Positions 8,137 to 16,814 of a stretch of 39,576 bases of DNA are shown here, in pieces; position 1 is the first letter of the stretch; each line of letters opens with the position of its first letter. The DNA is from Armatimonadetes bacterium 55-13. Its GTDB lineage: Bacteria; Armatimonadota; Fimbriimonadia; Fimbriimonadales; Fimbriimonadaceae. The stretch spans positions 134,130 to 173,705 of the forward strand of contig MKRX01000005.1 in assembly GCA_001898035.1 (NCBI GenBank). Direction: 5' to 3'. The notes under the pieces were generated by a model, which had not been told where the DNA came from, did no database searches, and worked only from the letters and a program-made list of their open reading frames with translations. A program made the position numbers and the translations under genes.

Positions 8137-8143
8137 TCTCATC

Positions 8144-8881
8144 GTGATTTCTCTCGCGATCTTGGTATTGGCGCCCCTCGCCACCCAAGACACTTCCATA
8201 ACCCTTGAGAAGATCCAAGAGAATCTCTTTCGGGAGGCTCGAAAGCTCAAGGACTTTGAAGACGAGTGGGATGTAAGAGTTCTAGACAACCGTCGTGTTC
8301 CGGTTAGCCGACTCACCCAAAGGCGGTATCTCGATGACTCCAAATGTTGGATCAAAATTGAAGTAAATGGCCAACCTGACCTTATTCAAGGTTCCGATGG
8401 GGAGGAGACTTTTGCGATCAATCCCGAGAAAAAGAGCTTCACCTTGCAAAAAGGAGCCCATCCAGATTTCACCGCTTCGTTCGACGGAGACAATGAATCC
8501 CGCATGCATCCGGGGCTGAACTTTGTATTTGATGGGCCTTGGGATTTTCGATTTACCACGAACCCACGGGTTGAGGTGAGACAAATTGTGCGAGAGAAGA
8601 TGGACGGCAAGAACACCCGAAAATACGTTCTGGAGGGTGAGGACCGACGCGCAGGCACGCGGGCAAAGCTAACCGTTTGGATCGACGATTCTCGATGGTT
8701 GTTGCTCAAATTTGAAGGGGAAGCTTTTTTTCCAGGAGGAGCTACCTACGTTGAAGGCAAACAGACCTTCTCGCGCCAGCCAGCCGCCTTGCGCGATGAA
8801 CTATTTGAGTTCACCACGCAGGAGCACGAGGGCTTTACGCGAGTGAGCTGGAATGATTTTTGGTCCTCCAAACGGGGTTAA
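8144..8881 (+). CDS. Exported protein of unknown function, possibly LolA/RseB-like fold
   Basis: A 245-residue protein starting with a hydrophobic segment (ISLAILVLAPLATQ) that looks like a short signal peptide or anchor. The mature part alternates charged and aromatic strands (CWIKIEVNGQPDLIQG, KYVLEGEDRR, KLTVWIDDSRWLLLKFEGE), as in the half-barrel LolA/RseB-like proteins that bind lipids or lipoproteins. This is a resemblance in pattern, not a family match. The GTG start follows from the promoter at 8108-8136. An earlier start would supply the basic N-terminus that this signal lacks, so the start stays somewhat open. The gene sits between the two halves of the cysteine genes on the opposite strand. 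Its 3' end overlaps the stop of the cysteine dioxygenase gene by 4 bases in convergent orientation. Confidence 0.6.
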   Translation: MISLAILVLAPLATQDTSITLEKIQENLFREARKLKDFEDEWDVRVLDNRRVPVSRLTQRRYLDDSKCWIKIEVNGQPDLIQGSDGEETFAINPEKKSFTLQKGAHPDFTASFDGDNESRMHPGLNFVFDGPWDFRFTTNPRVEVRQIVREKMDGKNTRKYVLEGEDRRAGTRAKLTVWIDDSRWLLLKFEGEAFFPGGATYVEGKQTFSRQPAALRDELFEFTTQEHEGFTRVSWNDFWSSKRG

Positions 8882-9441
8882 GGCGTATAAGACAGCTCTT
8901 TACGCACTCTGAGGTAACTGTCGCCATCCGGTAGGAAGCAATCTGACCAAGTCATTTCACCGCCGTAAACATGGATGGTGACGGCTTTTTCGTCGAAGGT
9001 GTTGACGATGGTGTGATGGTCGAACGGAGGGATGAGAGCTCCTGCATCGCCGATTCCTGCAATGATCTCTTTTTCCTTGGTGAACCAGTAACGATCCCCT
9101 TCCTCTTTGTCGCAAGAATAGGAAGTGACCGTTATTCGACCCCGGTAAACACATTCCACGCACCACATGCCCGCATGATCGTGGATCGCGGTTCCTTGGC
9201 CCGGCGCCCAGACCATAGCGAGCACCGAATAGCGCTTCTCTGGGTCGAGATAAAGGAGATGTCTTGCGTAGCGGTCCTCACAAGGGCGCATGAACTCCTC
9301 CTCGACAAAGTCCTTACCGGAAGCCACAACGTGCTCTAGGGCCTCTTTTACGGCGTTGCAGCAGCCCTTCATTTCCATGTTCTTGACGGCTTCGTCAAGA
9401 AGGTTGATCAACTCAGATTTTGTTGCGGTGTCGGTAGCCAT
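8878..9441 (-). CDS. Cysteine dioxygenase family thiol dioxygenase
   Basis: A 187-residue cupin-fold mononuclear iron enzyme that should oxidise a thiol, most likely cysteine to cysteine sulfinate. The iron-binding histidines are visible: HDH at 87-89 and a third in PPFDHHTIVN (His143 by alignment with animal enzymes). A Cys sits at 94, five residues after the second histidine, and a Tyr at 159 two residues after His157. These are the positions of the Cys-Tyr crosslink and the catalytic His/Tyr pair in mammalian cysteine dioxygenase. Many bacterial homologues lack that Cys, so its presence is notable. 3-mercaptopropionate dioxygenase is the main alternative. The gene follows the CBS-type gene by 66 bp with its own ribosome binding site (AGGAAG), and would drain cysteine made by its neighbours. 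Confidence 0.88.
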   Translation of the reverse strand: MATDTATKSELINLLDEAVKNMEMKGCCNAVKEALEHVVASGKDFVEEEFMRPCEDRYARHLLYLDPEKRYSVLAMVWAPGQGTAIHDHAGMWCVECVYRGRITVTSYSCDKEEGDRYWFTKEKEIIAGIGDAGALIPPFDHHTIVNTFDEKAVTIHVYGGEMTWSDCFLPDGDSYLRVRKELSYTP

Positions 9442-9507
9442 TGGTCTTCCTGGTGGAGATTCACTCCGTGTGGATCGTCGTCGAACCTGTGCCCTAGTTT
9501 ACCGGAG

Positions 9508-10467
9508 CTAGTATTCCAAGCCTTTTTCCGCTCTCCAAGCCGGAGATAGGAACTTACTCATGTAGTTGCGTACGCTGTCGGGCAGGATCACCACAATGCG
9601 TTCGCCGCCCTTGCAGGACTTGGCTATTTCCAGAACCCCTTGAATGGCAGAACCCGAGGAGCCGCCTACGAGCATTCCTTCTTCTTTGATAATGCGGAGG
9701 GCAAGGGCAAAGGATGCTTCGTCATTGGTTTTGACATAGCGATCGACCAACGATTGATTGAGTACCTCGGGAAAGAAATCGTATCCGATTCCTTCGACTA
9801 AGTAGGGCCCCCCAGGTTCGCCACCGCCCAAAATAGATCCTTCAGGATCTACGCCAATAATCTGAACGCTAGGAAGTTCTTCCTTGAGACGTTTGGCGAC
9901 TCCGCTAATTGTTCCCCCCGTGCCAACCCCACAGACGAAGTAATCCAGCTTGCCTCCGGTTTGCTCAAGTATTTCGACTGCAGTTGTCTCGTAGTGGGCC
10001 TCGGGATTTCCGGGATTAGCAAATTGATCAAGGATGTGGGCATTTGGAATCTCGTTCCTTAATCTTTCAGCCACGCCAAAATTGGATTCAGGAGAGTCGT
10101 GGGCGGCGGTGGTGGGGGTGCGGATGATTTCCGCGCCCAGAGCCTCCATTGCCAACTGCTTTTCTGCGCTCATCTTCTCCGGAAGGGTGATGATCAGCCG
10201 GTACCCCTTGATAGCAGCCGCCATTGCCAATCCGATCCCCGTATTGCCCGAGGTGGGCTCAATGAGGGTATCCCCGGGTTTGATATGGCCGGCTTTTTCG
10301 GCTTGCTCGATCATATACCAGCCGATTCGGTCTTTGACCGATCCCCCTGGATTCATGAATTCGCATTTGGCCAGGATCTCTACCGGGTATTCCTTGCCAA
10401 TTGAATTGAATCGGACCATTGGGGTATTGCCAATGGCCGCTAATATGTTGGGCAGAATCTTTGCCAT
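9508..10467 (-). CDS. Cystathionine beta-synthase-type PLP enzyme (cysteine synthase family)
   Basis: A 319-residue fold-type II PLP enzyme. The PLP lysine is K45 in [11 protein letters not shown]. The substrate loop is [10 protein letters not shown] (72-81) and the phosphate loop [10 protein letters not shown] (180-189). Several stretches are closer to animal cystathionine beta-synthase than to cysteine synthase: [63 protein letters not shown], and [14 protein letters not shown]. It therefore probably condenses serine (or O-acetylserine) with homocysteine to form cystathionine. It ends after the catalytic core, with no regulatory CBS domain pair and no haem-binding N-terminal extension. An O-acetylserine sulfhydrylase role cannot be excluded. 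It lies 41 bp downstream of an Lrp regulator and upstream of cysteine dioxygenase. A GGAG ribosome binding site precedes the ATG. Confidence 0.9.
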   Translation of the reverse strand: MAKILPNILAAIGNTPMVRFNSIGKEYPVEILAKCEFMNPGGSVKDRIGWYMIEQAEKAGHIKPGDTLIEPTSGNTGIGLAMAAAIKGYRLIITLPEKMSAEKQLAMEALGAEIIRTPTTAAHDSPESNFGVAERLRNEIPNAHILDQFANPGNPEAHYETTAVEILEQTGGKLDYFVCGVGTGGTISGVAKRLKEELPSVQIIGVDPEGSILGGGEPGGPYLVEGIGYDFFPEVLNQSLVDRYVKTNDEASFALALRIIKEEGMLVGGSSGSAIQGVLEIAKSCKGGERIVVILPDSVRNYMSKFLSPAWRAEKGLEY

Positions 10468-10508
10468 TTATCTCCGTTTCGGTACCAGCGCGCCATTGAG
10501 CCGCGAAA

Positions 10509-10979
10509 TTAGAGGGGAACTTGGGTCGTTTGTTTGGTCGTCGCTAACACGAAATTCGTGGTGATTTTTCCAATCCCTTTAATCTTTGAGAGCTTTTCTC
10601 GAAGGAAGAGTTCATATGCTCGCATGTCTCGAACCGCCACCTTGAGCAGGAAGTCAAAATCTCCACTGACGTGATAGCACTCAGAAATCTCGGGAATATC
10701 CTGAATGGCTCGCCGGAACCGTTCAATCGGCTGTTCTTGGTGAAGCGATAGACTGATCATAACCAGAGCAGTGATTCGCAGGCCCAGACGTTCGGGATCC
10801 AACAACGCGACATAGCCTTTGATCAGCCCTGTTTTCTCAAGAGCACGAACTCGTTGCAACACTGAGGGTGGCGAAAGGCCAACCCGCTTCGCGAGTTCGG
10901 CGTTCGTAATTCGTCCATCGTTCTGCAACAAGTGGAGGATTTGTACGTCCGTTTCGTCGAGGTGGGTCTTGAATGACAC
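10509..10979 (-). CDS. Lrp/AsnC family transcriptional regulator
   Basis: A 156-residue regulator of usual family length. The N-terminal winged helix-turn-helix is clear (LDETDVQILHLLQNDGRI, then ELAKRVGLSPPSVLQRVRALEKTGLIKGY, about 7-55). The C-terminal RAM domain (about 70-145) includes ECYHVSGDFDFLLKV, the ligand-binding turn of the family. Such proteins form octamers or dimers and sense amino acids. It is the first gene upstream of the CBS-type and cysteine dioxygenase genes on the same strand, so control of those genes in response to cysteine or another amino acid is a reasonable inference. It uses a GTG start with TAACAT 6 nt upstream and no ribosome binding site. Confidence 0.92.
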   Translation of the reverse strand: MSFKTHLDETDVQILHLLQNDGRITNAELAKRVGLSPPSVLQRVRALEKTGLIKGYVALLDPERLGLRITALVMISLSLHQEQPIERFRRAIQDIPEISECYHVSGDFDFLLKVAVRDMRAYELFLREKLSKIKGIGKITTNFVLATTKQTTQVPL

Positions 10980-10985
10980 AAACCC

Positions 10986-10991
10986 ATGTTA
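10986..10991 (-). promoter_or_regulatory. Candidate -10 element of the leaderless lrp-type transcript
   Basis: The minus strand reads TAACAT, then GGGTTT, then the GTG start. There is no purine-rich ribosome binding site and no clear -35. Confidence 0.4.
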
Positions 10992-11044
10992 CTGGAGAAT
11001 AAGTCCATGTTGTGACCTCTGTCGAAATTAGTGGACACTAAGGC

Positions 11045-12817
11045 ATGCCTACCGCTATCGCGCCACCTCATTGGGATTTAACACCGTTTTTCCCTGGGAT
11101 CGACTCACCTGAGTTTCTTCTTGCCTTTTCAAAGTTCCAGGAGAAGATTGCCGGTGCGGAACGCATGTGGGATGCAGAAGGGATTACCTCTTCGAAGGGA
11201 ACAGTCGAGGAAAATCAGGTTATTCAAGCACTCGATACCTTGAACGAGTTGTTTAAGGACGCAACCCTCATCTCAGCGTACTTAGAGTGTCTGGTCACCA
11301 CGAATTCAAAGGACGCCATCTCCGCCGCAAGAGCCAGCGAGAACGATGCGCTCAATGCGAGAGTTAGCAAGCTCCACACTCGCTTTGCTTTGTGGATTGG
11401 CGGAATAGATTTGTCAAAATGGATTTCAAAGCCCGGCCCTCTTGCGGATCACGCTTTCGCCCTACAGCGACTGCAAAGGCGGGCTAAACACCTCATGGAG
11501 CCAAGACTTGAGGCTCTAGTTAGCGATCTTCGGCTGAGTGGAAGTACAGCTTGGTCAAAACTTCACAGCAATGTGACGAGTCAACTCGTGGCTTCTGTGG
11601 ATGGTGAGACCCTACCTATGGCCTCGGTGCGAAACCTTGCTACTCACGCAGATCGGTCGGTGAGACGAACAGCCTACCTGGCTGAATTAAAGACATGGAA
11701 GGAGAGAGAGGTCACTCTTGCCGCTTGTCTAAATGGAATCAAGGGTGAGGTCAATACTCTCGTCCAATCTAGAAACTGGCAATCGCCCCTTGAAGAGGCC
11801 CTCTTTAACGCAAACATCGATTCCGACACCCTGAACGCAATGATGACGGCGGCTCAGGAATCCTTCCCGGTCTTCAGACGCTACTTGAAAGCCAAAGCCA
11901 AGTTGCTGGGCATGGAAAAGCTATCGTTTTACGATATATTTGCGCCGGTCGCAGGTGGAGCGAAGCATTGGGGTTATGGCGACGCCTGCGAGTTTGTTGC
12001 GGCGAATTTCTATCGATTTTCAAATCGAATGGGCGAGTTTGCCAGTCGCACATTTCAGGAAAACTGGATCGATGCTGAAGCCCGCGAAGGGAAAGTCGGA
12101 GGCGCCTACTGCACTCCCGTGAGAAACGAAGAATCGCGGATTCTGATGAACTATGAGCCATCTTATGGTTCAGTCAGCACGCTCGCTCATGAGCTGGGCC
12201 ATGCCTATCACAACCTCTGCCTATTTGGCCGAACGCCAATTCAGTCGGAAACGCCTATGACGATGGCGGAGACAGCCAGCATTTTTTGTGAAACGATCGT
12301 AAAGGAGGCGGCATTGGAGTCGGCGGAAGATGCCGATAAACTGGACATCTTGGAGGCTTCTCTCCAAGGCGCATGTCAAGTGGTGGTTGACATTAGCAGC
12401 CGCTTCTTCTTTGAGGAATCAGTATTTCACAAGCGTTCTGGTCGAGAACTGTCGGCGTCGGAGTTTTGTGAACTGATGCTGGATGCACAACGACGGACCT
12501 ATGGAGATGGCCTCAACGAATGGGAGATGCACCCGTATATGTGGGCAGCGAAGCCGCACTACTACAGCAGTTACTCGTTCTACAACTTTCCATATATGTT
12601 TGGGCTTCTCTTCGGACTAGGGTTGTATGCCATCTATCGCCGCGAGCCGGAAGCGTTTAGGGCGCGTTACGACGATTTACTTGGCTCAACGGGATTGGCT
12701 GATGTGGCAACGCTGGCGAAGGGATTTGACATCGATGTCCGAGACGTTTCCTTTTGGAGAGCCAGCTTGGCCCAGGTGGAACGGGACGTTGCGCGTCTAG
12801 AGTCCTTGGTGTACTGA
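11045..12817 (+). CDS. M3 family oligoendopeptidase (PepF-like)
   Basis: A cytoplasmic zinc metallopeptidase of 590 residues that degrades oligopeptides. The catalytic motif HELGH is seen in STLAHELGHAYHN (about 377-389), and the third zinc ligand lies in the downstream helix PMTMAETASIFCETIV. The tail has the family's aromatic substrate-contact region (WAAKPHYYSSYSFYNFPYMFGLLFG). The long all-helical N-terminal half and the total length fit the PepF/oligoendopeptidase F branch of M3. The ATG is preceded by no clear ribosome binding site. The next gene, rqcH, begins 21 bp downstream on the same strand. Joint function in clearing peptides and stalled nascent chains is possible but not shown. 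Confidence 0.93.
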   Translation: MPTAIAPPHWDLTPFFPGIDSPEFLLAFSKFQEKIAGAERMWDAEGITSSKGTVEENQVIQALDTLNELFKDATLISAYLECLVTTNSKDAISAARASENDALNARVSKLHTRFALWIGGIDLSKWISKPGPLADHAFALQRLQRRAKHLMEPRLEALVSDLRLSGSTAWSKLHSNVTSQLVASVDGETLPMASVRNLATHADRSVRRTAYLAELKTWKEREVTLAACLNGIKGEVNTLVQSRNWQSPLEEALFNANIDSDTLNAMMTAAQESFPVFRRYLKAKAKLLGMEKLSFYDIFAPVAGGAKHWGYGDACEFVAANFYRFSNRMGEFASRTFQENWIDAEAREGKVGGAYCTPVRNEESRILMNYEPSYGSVSTLAHELGHAYHNLCLFGRTPIQSETPMTMAETASIFCETIVKEAALESAEDADKLDILEASLQGACQVVVDISSRFFFEESVFHKRSGRELSASEFCELMLDAQRRTYGDGLNEWEMHPYMWAAKPHYYSSYSFYNFPYMFGLLFGLGLYAIYRREPEAFRARYDDLLGSTGLADVATLAKGFDIDVRDVSFWRASLAQVERDVARLESLVY

Positions 12818-12838
12818 TCCGGCTGGTACAACCGATCT

Positions 12839-14446
12839 GTGCGAATTCCGTTTGACAGCTTTACCTTGGCTGCGGTAGTCCGAGATCTCCAAGACTTTAT
12901 CGGGGCCAAGGTTCAAAAGATCAGCCAGCCTTCCGACCGTACTGTCGTGCTGGAGATTTATGGTGGCGCAGGGCAGGCTTACTTATTGCTGTCCAGTGAT
13001 CCTCAATTCGCGCGGGTTCATTTCACCACGAAGAAGCCCAACAACCCTGACCGGCCCCCGCAGTTTTGTACGGCGCTTCGGTCTCGTCTTTCGGTGTCTC
13101 GAATCGTTGGGGCAAGGCAGATAGGATTCGACCGAATTCTTCAGATAGATTTTGAGACACCAGAGGGCGAACACTATCTTGTTGCAGAACTGATGGGGAA
13201 ACATTCAAACCTCATCCTGCTTGATGGCGCACGCAAAATCGTCGGTGCGTCGAGGTGGGTAGGGAAACATCTGAGCGCGAGACCGATTCAAGCCGGCGCA
13301 AAGTACGTTCCCCCTCCCTTTGAACCCAAGCCTAGTCTATTGACGGCAATCGAAGGTCAAGATCTTAGGGGTTTGGAAGGAGCGTCCCCGTTTCTCTTGC
13401 GACTCATTGAGGGACTCGGGCCGGGAGGGTTGGCAAAAATCCAAGATGCCGTCCGAACAGGGCGCTACCACCCCATACTTGCGACCGGGCATGGGGCCTA
13501 TCCCGTTTCAGTGGCATGCTTGGGTCTTGAAGAACAGGCCAAACCGTCTATCGGTATTGCGCTGGAGCAGCACTATGATCGAGCGATTCCGGCTGCTGAA
13601 GCAGACGCGCTCAAAACATCTCTTCGGGGCCAGTTACAAAGGGTCATCTTAGCCCGAGAGGCAGCCCTTTCCGATCTCGATCAAGCAATTTCAGCAGGAG
13701 AGGGGGCCGGGAAGTGGCAGATTCAAGGCGAGCTTGTCTTGGCGTATGGTCCAGGCTCAGCTGAAGGTTCGCACTCCCTTGATGCTTGGGACTATGCTGG
13801 CAACCCTGTGGTCATTAAACTTGATCCGGACCTTTCCTATAAGGAAAACGCGAACCGGTTTTTCGATAAAGCAAGACGAGCCAAGGCCAGGCTTTCGACC
13901 GTTAAGGACCAGAGGGAACGGCTGGGGCAAGATCTGCTGGATCTACTTGCCTTTGTTACGGACTTAGAGAATCGAGAGCGGCTAGGTGAGGTACGCGCCA
14001 TGGTCGAGGAGGCCAGAGCGAGGCGGTGGTTACACAAGCGGCCGGCCGCCTCAACCAAGAAAGAGGACCGCCCGTTCGAGGGGCATCGGATTCGGGAATT
14101 GCTTGGACCAGGAGGGGTTACAGTTCTTTATGGAGAAAATGCGGAGAGCAACGACTACCTGACTCTTCGGGTGGCCAAGCCGAACGATATATGGCTTCAC
14201 GTGAGAGGCTCAATCTCCGCTCACGTCGTTATTCAAACGGGCAACCAACCCGACAAAGTCCAAAAGGAATCGCTCCTTTTTGCCGCGAAAATCGCCGTTC
14301 AGAATTCTCCAAGCAAACACTCGGGATACGTACCCGTGGATTACACGCTCAAGAAGTATGTCCGTAAACCCAAGGGAGCGCCCAAGGGGACGGCGCTCTA
14401 TACGCACGAAAAGACGCTCAACGTGGACCTTGATCGTCAAAGTTGA
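12839..14446 (+). CDS. rqcH: NFACT family ribosome quality-control protein RqcH
   Basis: A 535-residue NFACT protein, the bacterial counterpart of Rqc2, formerly annotated as fibronectin-binding protein. The family binds stalled 50S subunits and recruits alanine tRNA to tag incomplete chains. The NFACT-N domain starts at the N-terminus (FDSFTLAAVVRDLQDFIGAK, and AELMGKHSNLILLD near residue 118-131). A coiled-coil middle part (about 340-400) follows. The NFACT-R domain at the end carries NDIWLHVRGSISAHVVI (about 442-458) and GTALYTHEKTLNVDLD. The start is a GTG with a weak TACAAC hexamer 6 nt upstream and no ribosome binding site. It ends in a 10-base convergent overlap with glnD. The window also holds smpB for the trans-translation rescue route. 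Confidence 0.9.
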   Translation: MRIPFDSFTLAAVVRDLQDFIGAKVQKISQPSDRTVVLEIYGGAGQAYLLLSSDPQFARVHFTTKKPNNPDRPPQFCTALRSRLSVSRIVGARQIGFDRILQIDFETPEGEHYLVAELMGKHSNLILLDGARKIVGASRWVGKHLSARPIQAGAKYVPPPFEPKPSLLTAIEGQDLRGLEGASPFLLRLIEGLGPGGLAKIQDAVRTGRYHPILATGHGAYPVSVACLGLEEQAKPSIGIALEQHYDRAIPAAEADALKTSLRGQLQRVILAREAALSDLDQAISAGEGAGKWQIQGELVLAYGPGSAEGSHSLDAWDYAGNPVVIKLDPDLSYKENANRFFDKARRAKARLSTVKDQRERLGQDLLDLLAFVTDLENRERLGEVRAMVEEARARRWLHKRPAASTKKEDRPFEGHRIRELLGPGGVTVLYGENAESNDYLTLRVAKPNDIWLHVRGSISAHVVIQTGNQPDKVQKESLLFAAKIAVQNSPSKHSGYVPVDYTLKKYVRKPKGAPKGTALYTHEKTLNVDLDRQS

Positions 14447-16809
14447 GGCCGAAGGACTCGGTCAATCTCGTCGATTGCGACAATATCTCCGTGCTCTCCG
14501 ACGATGTAGAAAGTTGCAGCACCGGAATCTGCCCACTGTCCAACTCTTGCGGCCAAGATGTTCCAGCCTTGGCGAGCAATCAAGCGGCTGAATCGATAGG
14601 GCATACCTCGCCCTCTTGGAGCGCGGATCTCAAGTACCCCCGGGGGACCAGCGCTGTATGAGTAGGTGAAGATCTCCTGATCCCGCGCGGGGTCCTTTCC
14701 GCGCTCCAGCAAAATCGTTTCCGTAGCGCGGTTTCCTCTGAGAACCTCGAGGATCGCGTTCGATACGCTCGCCCGGGTTGCCGCCGGAACGGGACGACTG
14801 CCAAAGCTGACAGTGAAAGTGTCCAGCGCGACCGGCGTTGGGCTTTCGGTTGTGCAAGCCCGGATACCGCCAACGCTAAGGTCAAAGGCATACAACACTC
14901 CAAGGAGCCTGCTTAACAATCCTGGCTCGTCGCGAGCGGATACGGTGAACTCGGTTGCCCCGAGATCCGGTTGGGAAAAAGTCTCGACTGTGGGCTCGCC
15001 ATTTTCTGCCTTCCTTACCAGCTGAAAGTGGAGTTTGACGAGGTTCGGCGGTGTGCTCGCTAAGTAATAGGGAGGGAGAGATTCGACGAATCGTTGGAGA
15101 TCATCCGGTGGAACGTCTTCACGCAGTTGTCGCATGAGTCTCTGGCGTTGTTGGGCAGCGTCGAACGGAATTGGATTGGCAGCTTCGAGCAGGTCAGCTG
15201 TGCGACGGTGTAGCTCCTGAGTAAACGTCTCAAGCGCGGCGGTCCAAGCCTCCGGGGCGACTGCGTTGACATCGGCCCATGACAGAATCGTGAGAAGATC
15301 GAGGCGATCGCGATTCTTAACGATCCCAGCGAATTCGCTGATCGAATCTGGGTTGTAAATGTCTCGTAGCCGAACGAATCGCATCATCGTGAGGTGTTCT
15401 TGAACCAACCACACCACCGTTTCCCTCAATTCGGATGAAACATTCCAACGACGGCAAATATCCAGTGACATTTCGGCGCCCAATTCGCTATGCGAGCGGT
15501 CAGGATCGATTTTGCCTATGTCGTGGAGTAACGCGGCAAGGTACAGGGGCTCAAGGTCATGGATATTTTCACGAATTTCGTTTATCCATGGAGTCTCCTT
15601 GGCTCGATCTAGCCATCGAACCAGTTGAAGCGTGTGCTCGTAGACCGTAAAGCGATGGACGTTGTCCCGTGGCATCAGCGTACGGCATGCCGTCAACTCT
15701 GGGATCAGATGTTGAAGCAGGCCAGCGCGATCTAGATTTCGTAAGGTGGCTTCTCCCGTTGAAATTGCGTACACGGCGGCAGGGCCGCTTACATGAGATC
15801 CAACCAAAACCGGGAGATCGGAAACTCGTAATCCGAGGGCTGTCGCAATGCTCACTCCAACGGCGGATTCGCCGGCATCCGCATCACCGGCAATTCGAGC
15901 CTCGCCTCGTAGGGCGATGACGTTCTTCGACAAGGGAAATCGAGCCTCAAGAAGCTTATCTTTGGCTTCCAGGTATTCGGCGTGAACTTCATTTGCCGCG
16001 ATAGCGATGTCGCTCATCATCTCATAGGAGTCTTGCCTGGAAATCTCCGCCATTTGTTCCTGGCGCGATCGTGTGAGTTGATCTTGGGGTTTGCCAGCGA
16101 GGGCGTGGAGAAGGTTGCGGGCTCGAACCAATCGCTCAAACGATTTGGTAGGCCTTGCTTCTTGTTCCCCGATGGCATTTCTGAGCCAATTGGCGCAATG
16201 GAAACAACGCATGCCTCCGGCTCCTTCTTTGAGTTGAGGCTCCACGACGAGGGGCGTATCGTGGAATTTTGCAAATGCCGCCTCTCGCTCTCTGATTTTT
16301 TCTAGAATGAATTCACCGGGAGAGAGCGTAGCACTCAGCTCATCCAGTAAGGATTGGTAGATATCGTGGGGGCCGACAACCAGGCGGGCGTCCATGAGAC
16401 CCGTTCTCGATTTGCCGTCGAGGCCGGGAGCGTCCGCGATCAACCGATAGGCGTATCCAACACCAAGCTTCAAGATGGTGCCAACCGAAGTGTGCAACTC
16501 TTGAAAAAACGCGCGAATTGCCCTGTCCATTTCGATCGACTTGTCGTCGGTTGGTACGACAGTGATATCGATATCCGAATAGGGCGACATTTCTTTCCGG
16601 CCGTAGCCCCCGGTTGCCACAACGGCAAGTGTGCTCATCACGGGGTGGTCGGCAAGTACCGCGCGATAGGTTTGAAGAATGACCTGATCAATGAGTTCCG
16701 AGTGTTCTCGGCACCAAGCGAGTCCCGTTGGCGAGGTTTTGAGACGTTCAATCAGCCCAAGGCGTGTCTCCGCTAGTTCTTCGATTCGGACCCTGATCTC
16801 CTCAGTCAT
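14437..16809 (-). CDS. glnD: Bifunctional uridylyltransferase / uridylyl-removing enzyme GlnD
   Basis: A 790-residue protein with the GlnD domain order. The nucleotidyltransferase signature GGYGRKEMSPYSDIDI (about 67-82) keeps both metal aspartates. A helical GlnD linker region follows, then an HD domain (LAALLHDIGK, HD at about 429-430, then SHSELGAEM). Two C-terminal ACT domains come last: the first clear (FTVSARDEPGLLSRLL, about 622-690), the second less canonical (VLEIRAPRGRGMPYRFSRL, about 726-790). GlnD adds and removes UMP on PII proteins in response to glutamine. No PII or glutamine synthetase gene lies in the window. It starts 5 bp after the membrane-protein gene of the ECF sigma operon, so it appears to be transcribed with it. 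That arrangement is unusual. Confidence 0.92.
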   Translation of the reverse strand: MTEEIRVRIEELAETRLGLIERLKTSPTGLAWCREHSELIDQVILQTYRAVLADHPVMSTLAVVATGGYGRKEMSPYSDIDITVVPTDDKSIEMDRAIRAFFQELHTSVGTILKLGVGYAYRLIADAPGLDGKSRTGLMDARLVVGPHDIYQSLLDELSATLSPGEFILEKIREREAAFAKFHDTPLVVEPQLKEGAGGMRCFHCANWLRNAIGEQEARPTKSFERLVRARNLLHALAGKPQDQLTRSRQEQMAEISRQDSYEMMSDIAIAANEVHAEYLEAKDKLLEARFPLSKNVIALRGEARIAGDADAGESAVGVSIATALGLRVSDLPVLVGSHVSGPAAVYAISTGEATLRNLDRAGLLQHLIPELTACRTLMPRDNVHRFTVYEHTLQLVRWLDRAKETPWINEIRENIHDLEPLYLAALLHDIGKIDPDRSHSELGAEMSLDICRRWNVSSELRETVVWLVQEHLTMMRFVRLRDIYNPDSISEFAGIVKNRDRLDLLTILSWADVNAVAPEAWTAALETFTQELHRRTADLLEAANPIPFDAAQQRQRLMRQLREDVPPDDLQRFVESLPPYYLASTPPNLVKLHFQLVRKAENGEPTVETFSQPDLGATEFTVSARDEPGLLSRLLGVLYAFDLSVGGIRACTTESPTPVALDTFTVSFGSRPVPAATRASVSNAILEVLRGNRATETILLERGKDPARDQEIFTYSYSAGPPGVLEIRAPRGRGMPYRFSRLIARQGWNILAARVGQWADSGAATFYIVGEHGDIVAIDEIDRVLRPQL

Positions 16810-16814
16810 ATCTT

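Noticed and set aside
8063-8143. N-terminal extension of the exported protein starting at TTG 8063 or 8108
   Set aside because: The region holds the -35 and -10 boxes and the opposed promoter of the cystathionine gamma-lyase gene, so transcription should begin after it.
9508-10467. Plain cysteine synthase CysK
   Set aside because: Several motifs ([35 protein letters not shown]) fit cystathionine beta-synthase better. CysK activity is kept as an alternative.
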